Origin: Luteimonas rhizosphaerae
GTDB lineage: Bacteria; Pseudomonadota; Gammaproteobacteria; Xanthomonadales; Xanthomonadaceae
DNA: 64,000 nucleotides
Direction of reading: 5' to 3'
Assembly: GCF_002849595.1 (NCBI RefSeq)
Contig: NZ_NRQR01000011.1
Coordinates: 18,061-82,060 of the forward strand
Shown: in pieces, positions 32,813 through 42,559 of the stretch
How positions within the stretch are numbered: the first letter of the stretch is position 1
How the letters are laid out: each line of letters opens with the position of its first letter
The notes under the pieces: generated by a model
What the model was told of the DNA's origin: nothing
Seen by the model: the letters and a program-made list of their open reading frames with translations, nothing else
The model's database searches: none
Position numbers and translations under genes: made by a program

Positions 32813-34090
32813 TCAGCGCTCGAGGATCGCCACCACGCCCATGCCGCCGGCGGTGCAGATCGACACTAGCGCGCGGCCACCGCCGCGTTCGGCGAGCTGC
32901 TTGGCGGCAGTCGCGACGACGCGCGCGCCGGTCGCGGCGAACGGGTGGCCGGTCGCCAGCGACGACCCCAGCGGATTGAGCTTGGCCGGATCGATGCGGC
33001 CCATCGGCGCGTCGAGGCCGAGGCGCGTGCGGCAGTAGTCCTCGCTCTCCCACGCGCGCAGCGTGCACAGCACCTGCGCGGCGAAGGCTTCGTGGATTTC
33101 GTAGAGATCGAAGTCCTGCAGCGTCAGTCCGTTGCGCGCGAGCATTTCCGCGACCGCGACGGTCGGCGCCATCAGCAGGCCTTCGCCGTGCACGAAATCG
33201 ACCGCCGACACGTGCACGTCGCGGATGTGGCACAGCACCTCGTGCCCGTGCGCGGCGGCCCATGCGTCGCTGGCCAGCAGGCAGGCCGACGCGCCGTCGG
33301 TCAGCGGCGTGGAATTGGCAGCCGTCAGCGTGCCGCGGCCCGAGACGCGATCGAACGCCGGCTTCAGCGTCGCGAGCTTTTCGATCGAGGTGTCCGGCCG
33401 CAGGATGTTGTCGCGCGCGACGCCGCGGAAGCTGACGACCAGATCGTCGAAGAACCCGCGCTCGTAGGCAGCGGCGAGTTTGTGGTGCGAGGCGACGGCC
33501 AGCTCGTCCTGCGAATCGCGCGAGATGTTCCACTGCTTGGCCATGTCCTCGCAGTGCTCGCCCATCGACTTGCCGGTGCGCGGCTCGGCGACGCCGGGAA
33601 AATCGGGCTTCAGTTCGCGAAACCGGAATCCCTTGAACGCCGCCAGCTTGTCCTGCGTGGTCTTGGCCGCATTCGCGCGCAGCAGGCGCCGGCGGAACTG
33701 CTGGCCGTAGACGATCGGCACGTCGGAGGTCGTGTCCGAGCCACCGCCGATGCCCGATTCGATCTGGCCGGCCGCGATCTTGTTGCCGATGGTGATGATC
33801 GAATCGAGCGACGTGCCGCAGGCGCGCTGCAAGGTGATGCCCGGCGTCAGCGCCGACAGGCCCGACGACAGCGCCGCTTCGCGGCCCAGGTTCCAGTCGC
33901 TGGAATGCTTGATCACCGCGCCCATCGCCACTTCGCCGAGCTGCTGTCCGTGCAGGCCGAATTTCTCGACCAGTGCACCGAGCGTCCGCACCGACATTCC
34001 CAGGTTGCCGACGTCCGCATAGGCCGTGTTCTGGCGGCAGAACGGAATGCGAACGCCACCGAGCACGGCGACGGGACGACCTTGCAGCAT
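32813..34090 (-). CDS. fadI: FadI-type acetyl-CoA C-acyltransferase (thiolase)
   Basis: 425 residues with the thiolase set: acylated cysteine in LQRACGTSLDS (Cys91), DLYEIHEAFAAQ, the active-site histidine in ATGHPFAATGAR and the second cysteine in ICTAGGMGV. It catalyses the last step of fatty-acid beta-oxidation, or the reverse condensation, in the cytoplasm. The length and an insertion after GSDTTSDVPIVYG fit the FadI group better than the shorter AtoB-type enzymes. No fadJ or fadB partner is adjacent. GAGGAAA ribosome-binding site at 34090; the frame remains open upstream but is not thiolase-like. Confidence 0.88.
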   Translation of the reverse strand: MLQGRPVAVLGGVRIPFCRQNTAYADVGNLGMSVRTLGALVEKFGLHGQQLGEVAMGAVIKHSSDWNLGREAALSSGLSALTPGITLQRACGTSLDSIITIGNKIAAGQIESGIGGGSDTTSDVPIVYGQQFRRRLLRANAAKTTQDKLAAFKGFRFRELKPDFPGVAEPRTGKSMGEHCEDMAKQWNISRDSQDELAVASHHKLAAAYERGFFDDLVVSFRGVARDNILRPDTSIEKLATLKPAFDRVSGRGTLTAANSTPLTDGASACLLASDAWAAAHGHEVLCHIRDVHVSAVDFVHGEGLLMAPTVAVAEMLARNGLTLQDFDLYEIHEAFAAQVLCTLRAWESEDYCRTRLGLDAPMGRIDPAKLNPLGSSLATGHPFAATGARVVATAAKQLAERGGGRALVSICTAGGMGVVAILER

Positions 34091-34194
34091 GGGATTTCCT
34101 CGCAGGAGTGATGCGTGATGTCGACGGAAACACGGGCCCACCGCGCGGACGGGCATAATGTGAACGAGTTTAACGCTGCCCGTGTGCACGGCCA

Positions 34195-35091
34195 ATGACC
34201 GCATTTCCCGCGTTTCCTTCCGATTCGACGCCGCTGGTTCTCGGCGTGTTCGCGCTCGAACTCTCGGGCGGCGATCCGCCCGAACGTGCCGCGCTGGCCC
34301 AGCACGCGGCCGGCCAGTTGGCGACGCTGCTCGGGCGTGATCTCGGGGCGCTGGTGCCCGGTGTCCGCGAGCTCGACCTGTGTGTCGCGGCCGCGCATTT
34401 CGATCCCGCCGAGCTGCTGCGTCCGGGTTGGCCGTTGCATCGCCGGCTCGACGAACTGCGTGCGCGCGCACCGCAACGCGGCGAGGGGCCGCGGATCATC
34501 GCCTTCGGCGCCGATGCGAACGGCGCGGTGCCGCTGCCTTTCCAGGCCGACGCCCAGCTCGCCGGCGGCGGCCTGCGGGTGCTGCCTTATCTGTTCGTGG
34601 GCGAGGCCGGTGCGACCCGCGCGGTCGCCGCGCATCTCGAATCGATGCTGTTCGACCTCGGGATGGCCCAGGCCGATACGGCGCTGTGCGCGCAGGACGG
34701 TTTCGGCGCGCGCATCGAGCACGCGCGCTACCTCACCCTGCACGACCTGCTGGCGATGACGGCCATGCAGTACCGCAACCAGGGCCTCGAGCCGCTGCGG
34801 CCGATCCTGGAAACCGCCTTGCTCGCGCCGGGCGAAGACGCCTGGCTGGACGCCGCGCCCGAACCCTTGCTGCGCTACGTCGACGGCGAGGTCCGCATGG
34901 CCCTGCTGGCGCCCGACGACTGGCGCGCCTGGTCCGCCGCTGGTGAGACGGACGAAACCCGCCTCGCGCGCGGGCTCGCGATGTTCGAGGCGCGCCAGCG
35001 GCAGATCGCCGCAGTGCTGCAGGCCCATGGCATTCCCGTGGTCTACGTGCACTGCACGCCCGGACGCGACCCGCGCGCCGAGCTGGGCTGA
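34195..35091 (+). CDS. Conserved-looking protein of unknown function, 298 aa
   Basis: Starts MTAFPAFPSDSTPLVLGVFA. There is no signal peptide, no transmembrane segment and no motif I recognise. The middle (GLRVLPYLFVGEAGATRAVA) and the region around ESMLFDLGMAQADTALCAQD look like a compact alpha/beta fold, and the C-terminus is helical. Codon use matches its neighbours, so it is a normal gene. It is divergent from fadI, with about 100 bp between. The only distinctive element nearby is the strong terminator at 35095, which serves the gene on the other strand. Confidence 0.6.
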   Translation: MTAFPAFPSDSTPLVLGVFALELSGGDPPERAALAQHAAGQLATLLGRDLGALVPGVRELDLCVAAAHFDPAELLRPGWPLHRRLDELRARAPQRGEGPRIIAFGADANGAVPLPFQADAQLAGGGLRVLPYLFVGEAGATRAVAAHLESMLFDLGMAQADTALCAQDGFGARIEHARYLTLHDLLAMTAMQYRNQGLEPLRPILETALLAPGEDAWLDAAPEPLLRYVDGEVRMALLAPDDWRAWSAAGETDETRLARGLAMFEARQRQIAAVLQAHGIPVVYVHCTPGRDPRAELG

Positions 35092-35094
35092 CAT

Positions 35095-35124
35095 GAAAAC
35101 GGCGCGGCATTCATGCCGCGCCGT
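35095..35124 (-). terminator. Strong rho-independent terminator of sodC
   Basis: Arms ACGGCGCGGCAT and ATGCCGCGCCGT form a perfect 12-bp stem with a 2-base loop. On the reverse strand it is followed by TTTTC. It lies about 60 bp past the sodC stop. Confidence 0.8.
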
Positions 35125-35187
35125 CCAGGCGGGTTTGCGTGCGGCCACGCGGTCGCGAATGACGACCGCATGCCACAACGGGCGCGC

Positions 35188-35760
35188 TTACTGCGCGGCG
35201 ATCACGCCACAGGCGAGACGGTCGCCGGCGTCGCCGGTCGGCTGCGTGGTGTAGTCGTCCGCTTTGGCGTGGACGATGACGCCCTTGCCGACGATGTCGG
35301 TCGGTGCGCCGTCGCCGATGGTGGCGCCTTCGAGCCAGGTCCGCACCTGGGCGACGCCGTCGTCGCCGGCGGTGATGTTGTCGCTGTCGCCGGCGTGGTG
35401 GTCGCCGCCGGCGCTGGTGCCGTCGGGCGCGCTGCAATCGCCGGTCTCGTGCACGTGGAAGCCGTGCTCGCTGCCGGCAGGCAGGCCGGTGACCGAGCCG
35501 GTGACCTCGATGCGGCCGTCGACGGTCGCGAACGCGAGATTGCCGGCGGTCTGGTTGCCGGCAGTCGGCTGCAGCTCGACCATCGCGGTCGCGCCCGTGG
35601 CCATCGGCGCGGCGGCCGGCGCCGCAGGCGCGGCCGGGGTCTCGGCTGCGCGGTCGGCCTCGGCCGCCGGATTCGCGGCGTCGTCGTTCATGTCATTGGC
35701 GCCGCAGGCGGCGAGCGCCAGCAGGGCCGGGGTCAGCAGCGCGAGTCGGGTCTTGATCAT
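35188..35760 (-). CDS. sodC: Cu/Zn superoxide dismutase-family lipoprotein with shortened metal loop
   Basis: 190 residues. Lipobox ALAAC (Cys19) and a long Ala/Pro/Glu linker to about residue 55. GFHVHETGDCS carries the first two copper histidines (His102, His104) and the disulfide Cys109. Cys184 in RLACGVI and Arg181 complete the pattern, and His164 in VIVHAKADDY is the last copper ligand. Usually an HFNP...HG loop of about 18 residues follows SAGG. Here it jumps straight to SAGGDHHAGDSDN, so the bridging and one zinc histidine are missing or replaced by His121/His122. Dismutase activity is likely but the zinc site may be altered. It follows the related gene below. Confidence 0.85.
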   Translation of the reverse strand: MIKTRLALLTPALLALAACGANDMNDDAANPAAEADRAAETPAAPAAPAAAPMATGATAMVELQPTAGNQTAGNLAFATVDGRIEVTGSVTGLPAGSEHGFHVHETGDCSAPDGTSAGGDHHAGDSDNITAGDDGVAQVRTWLEGATIGDGAPTDIVGKGVIVHAKADDYTTQPTGDAGDRLACGVIAAQ

Positions 35761-35808
35761 GGGAAATCTCCTAGAAACCGGGGGAAAAAACGCGAGCGGC
35801 GGTGCCGG

Positions 35809-36432
35809 TCACGGTGTGGAGCGGGGCGCGGACGCCGCCGCCTGTTCGGATGCGATCACGCCGCAAGCCACGCGTGCGCCGATCGCACCGGGCGTCGCGC
35901 CCAGCACGAGCAAGGCGCGACCGGCGATGTCGTTGGCGGCGCCGCCGCCGAGCACGGCGCCCGGCAACAGCAGATCGACGGTGGCGACGCCGCGCGGATC
36001 GGCGACGATGCGTCCCCGCTCGCCGGCATCCGGCACCTGCGCGATGACGCCGCGTTCGGTGTCGAACTCGGCGCCCGCGCTGACCGCATCGACCGCGCTG
36101 CAGTCGCCCCGCACGTGCACGCGCAGATTGTGCGTGCCGTTGCGGACCAGCCCGCCGATCTCGCCACGGGCGCGGACGCCGCCGGCGTCCGGATGCAGCA
36201 TCACGCGGCCGCTGACCAGGGTGCCGGACGCGGACGCGAGATTCGCGACCGCGCTGCGCACGGTGCCCGCCTGCGCGAGCGTGACCGGCGGCGGGGCCGC
36301 CGTCTGCGCGGGCGCCGCAGGCCGCGGCGTGCTGGCGCAACCGGCCAGCAACGTGAGCGCGACCAGTGCCGCCAGCGACGCACCGGACCGGGCGATATGG
36401 GACGGGGCAGGCAACGGGTGTGGCATCGACAT
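35809..36432 (-). CDS. Degenerate Cu/Zn-SOD-like lipoprotein
   Basis: About 207 residues from MSMPHPLPAPSHIARSGASL, with lipobox LLAGC. The fold is recognisable from GEIGGLVRNGTHNLRVHVRGDCSAVDAVSAGAEF and ARVACGVIAS, which match the SOD strand carrying HVHETGDCS and the closing RLACGVI. Most ligands are gone: HxH becomes RVH, the zinc loop has no histidine, and the last copper histidine is replaced in GRALLVLGA. It can hardly bind copper and zinc as SOD does, and is probably a structural or chaperone-like paralogue. Three in-frame ATGs exist; 36432 has AAGG at the best distance. It lies 48 bp upstream of sodC on the same strand. Confidence 0.75.
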   Translation of the reverse strand: MSMPHPLPAPSHIARSGASLAALVALTLLAGCASTPRPAAPAQTAAPPPVTLAQAGTVRSAVANLASASGTLVSGRVMLHPDAGGVRARGEIGGLVRNGTHNLRVHVRGDCSAVDAVSAGAEFDTERGVIAQVPDAGERGRIVADPRGVATVDLLLPGAVLGGGAANDIAGRALLVLGATPGAIGARVACGVIASEQAAASAPRSTP

Positions 36433-36485
36433 GGACATCACCTTAGCGGCGGGCACTTCAGTCCCGGATGAAGGCGCGCGGCGCA

Positions 36486-37894
<1,409 letters not shown>

Positions 37895-37898
<4 letters not shown>

Positions 37899-38962
37899 CG
37901 CGGGGTCTCCGGGGCGACGGCACCCGGCGCGTCCGGCGGAAACGGCAGCTGCAGGGTGAACACGGTGTGGCCGCTGCGCGAGCGGTAGACCAGCGCGCCG
38001 CGATGTTCGCGGGCGACCTGCTGCGCGAGCGCGAGGCCGAGGCCGCTGCCGTCGGCGCGACCCGACACCAGCGGCAGGAAGATCTGGTCGATCATGTCTT
38101 CGGGCACGCCGCGACCGTCGTCGACGACCTCGAGCCGCAGCGCCATCGGATGCACCGCATCGCCGATGCGCACGTTGAGCGCGGCGCGCGTGCGCAGGGT
38201 CACGTTCGCCGCGCCGGCCTGAATCGCGTTGCGCACCAGGTTCCAGATCGCCTGCACCAGGCGGTCGGGATCGCCGGACAGCTCCGGCAGGCTGGGATCG
38301 TAGTCGCGCACCATGCGCACCGCCCAGCCGGCATCGGCCTCCGCGAGCCGCAGCACCTGCTCCAGCACGACATGGATGTTGGCCGGACGATGCGGCTGCG
38401 GCGGCTGCGGCGACAGCAGGTGGTCGACCAGGGTGCCGAGCCGGCCGACCTCGGCATCGATCAGGGCGACGAGCTCACGCGATTCGCCATCCGTCACCCG
38501 CCGCGCCAGCAACTGGGCGGCGCCCTTGAGCCCCGCCATCGGATTGCGCAGTTCGTGGGCGAGCCCGCGGAACGCCGCCGACAGCGCCAGCGGCATCGCG
38601 TGCGAGGGATCGGCGCCGGGAAACTCGTCGACCGGATGCGCCTCCAGCAGCACCTGGCCGTCGGCATCGCGCGACAGCCAGGCGTCGGCGAAGCGCGGCT
38701 CGCCGCCGAGGAATGCCAGCGCGATCCGGCGCACGCGCAGCGGCGCGTCGCTGGCGTCGCCGAGATGGCGCAGCACCAGGCGCAAGGCCTCGCCGTCGAC
38801 TTCCAGCGCGGCCAGCGGCTGTTCGAGCAGCCGCTTGCGGCTGACCCCGAGCCAGCGCGCGAAGGCCAGGTTGCAGTCGGCCACGCGGCCGTCGGCGCGG
38901 GCCCACACCAGCGGCGTGGTCAGGCCATCGAAGGGGCGGCTGGAAGCGGATGCATCGGACAT
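37895..38962 (-). CDS. ntrB: Nitrogen regulation sensor kinase NtrB
   Basis: 355 residues: N-terminal PAS domain (about 12-110), HisKA with phospho-accepting His136 in RGLAHELRNPMAGLKGAA, and HATPase with NLVRNAIQAGA, VVDDGRGVPEDM and GSGLGLALAQQV. No transmembrane helices, so it is cytoplasmic as expected for a kinase controlled by PII. It phosphorylates NtrC under nitrogen limitation. The PII partner glnK lies 9 kb away in the same window. ATG 38962 was chosen; an in-frame ATG at 38980 is also possible. The gene overlaps ntrC by 4 bp. Confidence 0.94.
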
Positions 38963-39026
38963 TGCACCAATGTAGTGCATCGAAGACGGTCGGCCCAGCA
39001 GGTCCGGGCGCGGAAACCCGCGCGCC

Positions 39027-39995
39027 TCAGCGGCCGATCCGGCTCTGGTTTCCGCCGCTGCGCTTGACCCGGAACAGGGCCTCGTCGGCCTGGGCGAACC
39101 AGTCCTGCCAGTCGACCTCGTCGTCGAGCATCGCGCCGCCGATCGACACCGTGACCGGACCGCCGGGGCTGGCGACTCCGGTTTCCACCGCCTGGCGGAT
39201 GCGCTCGGCCGTCGCGCCGAGCAGGTCCGGCGACGGCGAGGCCAGCAGCATGACGAACTCCTCGCCGCCGAAACGGAACACCGCATCGTCGCGGCGCAAG
39301 CCGTCGTCGAGCACGCGCGCCAGCTGCGACAGCACCGCGTCGCCGGTGGCGTGGCCCCAGGTGTCGTTGACCCGCTTGAACTTGTCGATGTCGAGGATCA
39401 GCAGCCCCACGCGGCCGCGATTGCCGGCGTGCATCGCGCGGCGCAGCGCGGTCTCCATCGCACGGCGGTTCGGGATCTGGGTCAGCGCGTCGACGCTCGC
39501 CAGCCGTTCCAGCCGGCCGCTGTGCGCGTGCACGCGCGAGGAGAACGAATAACTGAAGGCGAACACCAGCGACCACGTCACCAGCGTGCCGAACGCATGC
39601 AGCTCGATGCCGCGCGCGAACAGCCACGCCCCGCTGCAGAGGATCAGCAGCATGCCGCAGATCGCCGCGACCCGCGGCGCGGCGATATAGAAGTTGCTCA
39701 TCAGCGCGAGATAGATCCAGCCGTTGACCTCGGGCCCGATGACCGCGCCGGCGACGACGCAGAACGCGCTGTTGAATCCGCACATCAGATTGCCGGCGAG
39801 GACCAGCCGGCCGGGCGACCAGGCCAGGCGCACGAGGGCGAGGATGCCGACGACGACGCTCGCATCCAGCAGCGCCTGCGGCCAGGCCTGCACCAGCACG
39901 CGATAGAGCGCGAACGCCGACAGCGCCAGCGCGGTCGACAGCCCGAGCAGGGTGATGATCGCGAGGCGGTAATCGCTGCGCAGACGCTGGAGCAT
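39027..39995 (-). CDS. Membrane-bound diguanylate cyclase
   Basis: 322 residues. Six hydrophobic helices fill residues 10-165, forming a membrane sensor region with no periplasmic domain of note. The GGDEF domain (170-322) has the active signature RFGGEEF and, five residues before it, an RxxD inhibitory site (RRDD). It should therefore synthesise cyclic di-GMP and be feedback inhibited. The signal it senses is not evident. It ends shortly before ntrB on the same strand but is not coupled to it. ATG 39995 opens directly onto the first helix; the longer open frame upstream has no support. Confidence 0.88.
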   Translation of the reverse strand: MLQRLRSDYRLAIITLLGLSTALALSAFALYRVLVQAWPQALLDASVVVGILALVRLAWSPGRLVLAGNLMCGFNSAFCVVAGAVIGPEVNGWIYLALMSNFYIAAPRVAAICGMLLILCSGAWLFARGIELHAFGTLVTWSLVFAFSYSFSSRVHAHSGRLERLASVDALTQIPNRRAMETALRRAMHAGNRGRVGLLILDIDKFKRVNDTWGHATGDAVLSQLARVLDDGLRRDDAVFRFGGEEFVMLLASPSPDLLGATAERIRQAVETGVASPGGPVTVSIGGAMLDDEVDWQDWFAQADEALFRVKRSGGNQSRIGR

Positions 39996-40256
39996 GGGCG
40001 TGGACGGACCCTGACGCCGGACTTCCCCTCGCCGCGGTCGGCGGCGCTTTCCCCTGCTGGCCGGCTTGGCGATGGGGTGGCACCGGTGCAGTGTCCGCCG
40101 GTGTGCAAGGCCATGACGTGACGGCGGTCGCTGCATCGCAGCGCGATGCGGACAGGTGCAGACGTGCGCCGGCGCGTCCTCCGATACAGACATCGCGCAG
40201 CCGGTATGGCAGCGTGTGCGGTCGTCCACGCGCGATGCAGATCCGGGCGATCGCCC

Positions 40257-40283
40257 TATAATCCTCGCGTGTAACCGTTTTCA
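40257..40283 (+). promoter_or_regulatory. bglX promoter with LacI-family operator
   Basis: TATAAT (40257-40262) is a perfect -10 box; the -35 is weak. Seven bases on, TGTAACCGTTTTCA (40270-40283) matches the LacI-family consensus TGNAANCGNTTNCA in full. It lies on or just after the expected transcription start, the place for repression. No lacI-type gene is in the window. Confidence 0.75.
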
Positions 40284-40294
40284 CAGGAACAAGA

Positions 40295-42439
40295 ATGCGC
40301 CTCGACGATCGACTGGAAGCCCTGCTGGCCGACATGACCGTGGACGAGAAGGTCGGCCAGCTCGGCATCTTCGCCGACATGCTGCGGCCGTTCGCCGCGG
40401 ACGAGCTGCGCGAGCAGATCCGCGCCGGCCGGGTGGGCGCGATCTTCAACGGCGTCGGCGCGGCGCAGGGCCGCGAGGCGCAACGCATCGCCGTCGAGGA
40501 GAGCCGGCTCGGCATTCCCCTGTTGATGGGCGCCGACGTGATCCACGGCATGCGCACGGTGTTTCCGATTCCGCTGGGCGAAGCGGCCAGCTTCGAGCCC
40601 GCGCTCGCGCAGCGCACCGCGCGCGCGGCGGCGATCGAAGCGACCGCCTGCGGCCTGCACTGGACTTTCGCGCCGACGCTCGACATCGCCCGCGACCAGC
40701 GCTGGGGCCGCGTGGCCGAGGCCTCGGGCGAGGACGTGGTGCTCGGCAATGCGTTCGCCGCCGCGCGCGTGCGCGGGTTCCAGGGCGACGACCTGACCGC
40801 GAACGACGCCCTGCTGGCGACGCCGAAGCATTTCGTCGGCTACGGCGCGGTCATGGGCGGGCTGGACTACAACAGCGTCGAGATGTCCGAAGGCACCTTG
40901 CGCGACGTGCACCTGCCGCCGTTCAAGGCCGCGCTCGACGCCGGCGCGCTGACGGTGATGAGCGCCTTCAACGACATCAACGGCATTCCCGCGTCCGCGC
41001 ACGACGGCCTGCTGACCGACCTGCTGCGCGGCGAGTGGGGCTTCGGCGGCTTCGTCGTGTCCGACTACACCGCCGATTTCGAGCTGGTCGCGCACGGCTT
41101 CGCCGGCGACGAGCGCGAGGCGACGAAGCTGTCGTTCGTCGCCGGCGTCGACATGAGCATGCAGAGCGGCCTGTATGCCGCGCACCTGCCGGCGCTCGTC
41201 GCCAGCGGCGAGGTGCCGATGGCGACGCTCGACGAGGGCGTGCGGCGCGTGCTCGCGGTCAAGCAGGCGATCGGCCTGTTCGACAATCCCTACCGGTCGC
41301 TCGATGCCGAGGTCGAAGCGGCGCTGGATCCGGCCGCGCTGCACGGCGCACTGGCGCGCGAGGCCGCGCGCCGTTCGATCGTGCTGCTGAAGAACAACGG
41401 CGGTGTGCTGCCGCTGCGGAAATCCGGACAGAAGATCGCGTTGATCGGCCCGTACGCGCGCGATCGGGACAACCTCGAAGGCTGCTGGACGCTGTTCGGC
41501 GACGGCCGGCTGCACGTCAACCTGGAGGACGGCCTGCGCGCCGCGCTCGACGATGGCGACGCGCTGGACGTCGTCGACGGCAGCGGCATGGAGGACGGCA
41601 TCGACGGTGGCCTCGACGCTGCAGTGGACGCTGCGCGCAATGCCGACGTCGTGCTGCTGGCGATCGGCGAGCCGCAGGGCTACAGCGGCGAGGCGCAGTC
41701 GCGCACGCAGATCGTCCTGCCGCCCGCGCAGCAGGCACTGGCCGACGCCGTCGCCGCGACCGGGACACCGGTCGTCGTGCTGCTGCGCCACGGGCGCGCA
41801 CTGGCGCTGCACGGCGCGGTGCGCGATGCCGACGCGATCCTCGCGACCTGGTTCCTCGGCAGCCAGACCGGGCCGGCGGTCGCCGATGTCGTATTCGGCG
41901 ACTACAACCCGTCGGCGCGGCTGCCGGTGAGTTTCCCGATCGATTCCGGCCAGCAGCCGCTGTACTACAACCGCCAGCGCACCGGCCGGCCGGAACTGCC
42001 GGACATGCAGGAGTTCAAGAGCCGCTGGCGCGAGATGCCGCATCGTCCGCTGTATCCGTTCGGCCACGGCCTGTCGTACACGGCGTTCGAGTACGGCGCG
42101 GTCACGCTGTCGGCCGACACGCTGGCCTGGGACGGCACGCTGACGGCGTCGGCGACGCTGCGCAACGCCGGCGAGCGCGCCGGCGAGGAAGTCGTGCAGC
42201 TCTACATCCACGACCGCGTTGGCAGTCGCGTGCGGCCGATGCGCGAGCTCAAGGATTTCCGCAAGGTCGCGCTGGCGCCCGGCGAGTCGACGACGGTGAC
42301 GTTCGAACTGCGTCGCGAGCAACTGGCCTTCACCACCCGCAGCGGCGCGTTCACCGCCGAGCCCGGTCTGTTCGACGTGTGGATCACCGCGAACGCGGAA
42401 AGCGGCGACGCCGCGCAGTTCACGCTGCAGGCGGGCTGA
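40295..42439 (+). CDS. bglX: GH3 family beta-glucosidase (BglX-like)
   Basis: 714 residues with the three GH3 domains: a TIM barrel with LLMGADVIHGMRTVFP, KHF (178-180) and the nucleophile Asp257 in VVSDYTAD; an alpha/beta sandwich from about 360 (SIVLLKNNGGVLPL); and a C-terminal fibronectin-III-like domain (LRNAGERAGEEVVQLYIHD). It hydrolyses terminal beta-glucosides. E. coli BglX is periplasmic, but this one starts MRLDDRLEALLADMTVDEKV with no signal peptide, so it is probably cytoplasmic. The AGGAAC ribosome-binding site and the LacI-type operator fix the start and suggest induction by a sugar. Confidence 0.92.
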   Translation: MRLDDRLEALLADMTVDEKVGQLGIFADMLRPFAADELREQIRAGRVGAIFNGVGAAQGREAQRIAVEESRLGIPLLMGADVIHGMRTVFPIPLGEAASFEPALAQRTARAAAIEATACGLHWTFAPTLDIARDQRWGRVAEASGEDVVLGNAFAAARVRGFQGDDLTANDALLATPKHFVGYGAVMGGLDYNSVEMSEGTLRDVHLPPFKAALDAGALTVMSAFNDINGIPASAHDGLLTDLLRGEWGFGGFVVSDYTADFELVAHGFAGDEREATKLSFVAGVDMSMQSGLYAAHLPALVASGEVPMATLDEGVRRVLAVKQAIGLFDNPYRSLDAEVEAALDPAALHGALAREAARRSIVLLKNNGGVLPLRKSGQKIALIGPYARDRDNLEGCWTLFGDGRLHVNLEDGLRAALDDGDALDVVDGSGMEDGIDGGLDAAVDAARNADVVLLAIGEPQGYSGEAQSRTQIVLPPAQQALADAVAATGTPVVVLLRHGRALALHGAVRDADAILATWFLGSQTGPAVADVVFGDYNPSARLPVSFPIDSGQQPLYYNRQRTGRPELPDMQEFKSRWREMPHRPLYPFGHGLSYTAFEYGAVTLSADTLAWDGTLTASATLRNAGERAGEEVVQLYIHDRVGSRVRPMRELKDFRKVALAPGESTTVTFELRREQLAFTTRSGAFTAEPGLFDVWITANAESGDAAQFTLQAG

Positions 42440-42559
42440 TCGCACCGGGCGCACGGTCCGCGCCACGAGCGGGCCGCGGCGCTCGCACGCGACGCGACGC
42501 GGACGAACCGCGAGCGACGCGGAACGCCGGTTCGCGGCCAACGCACGCGACCGCGTGGG

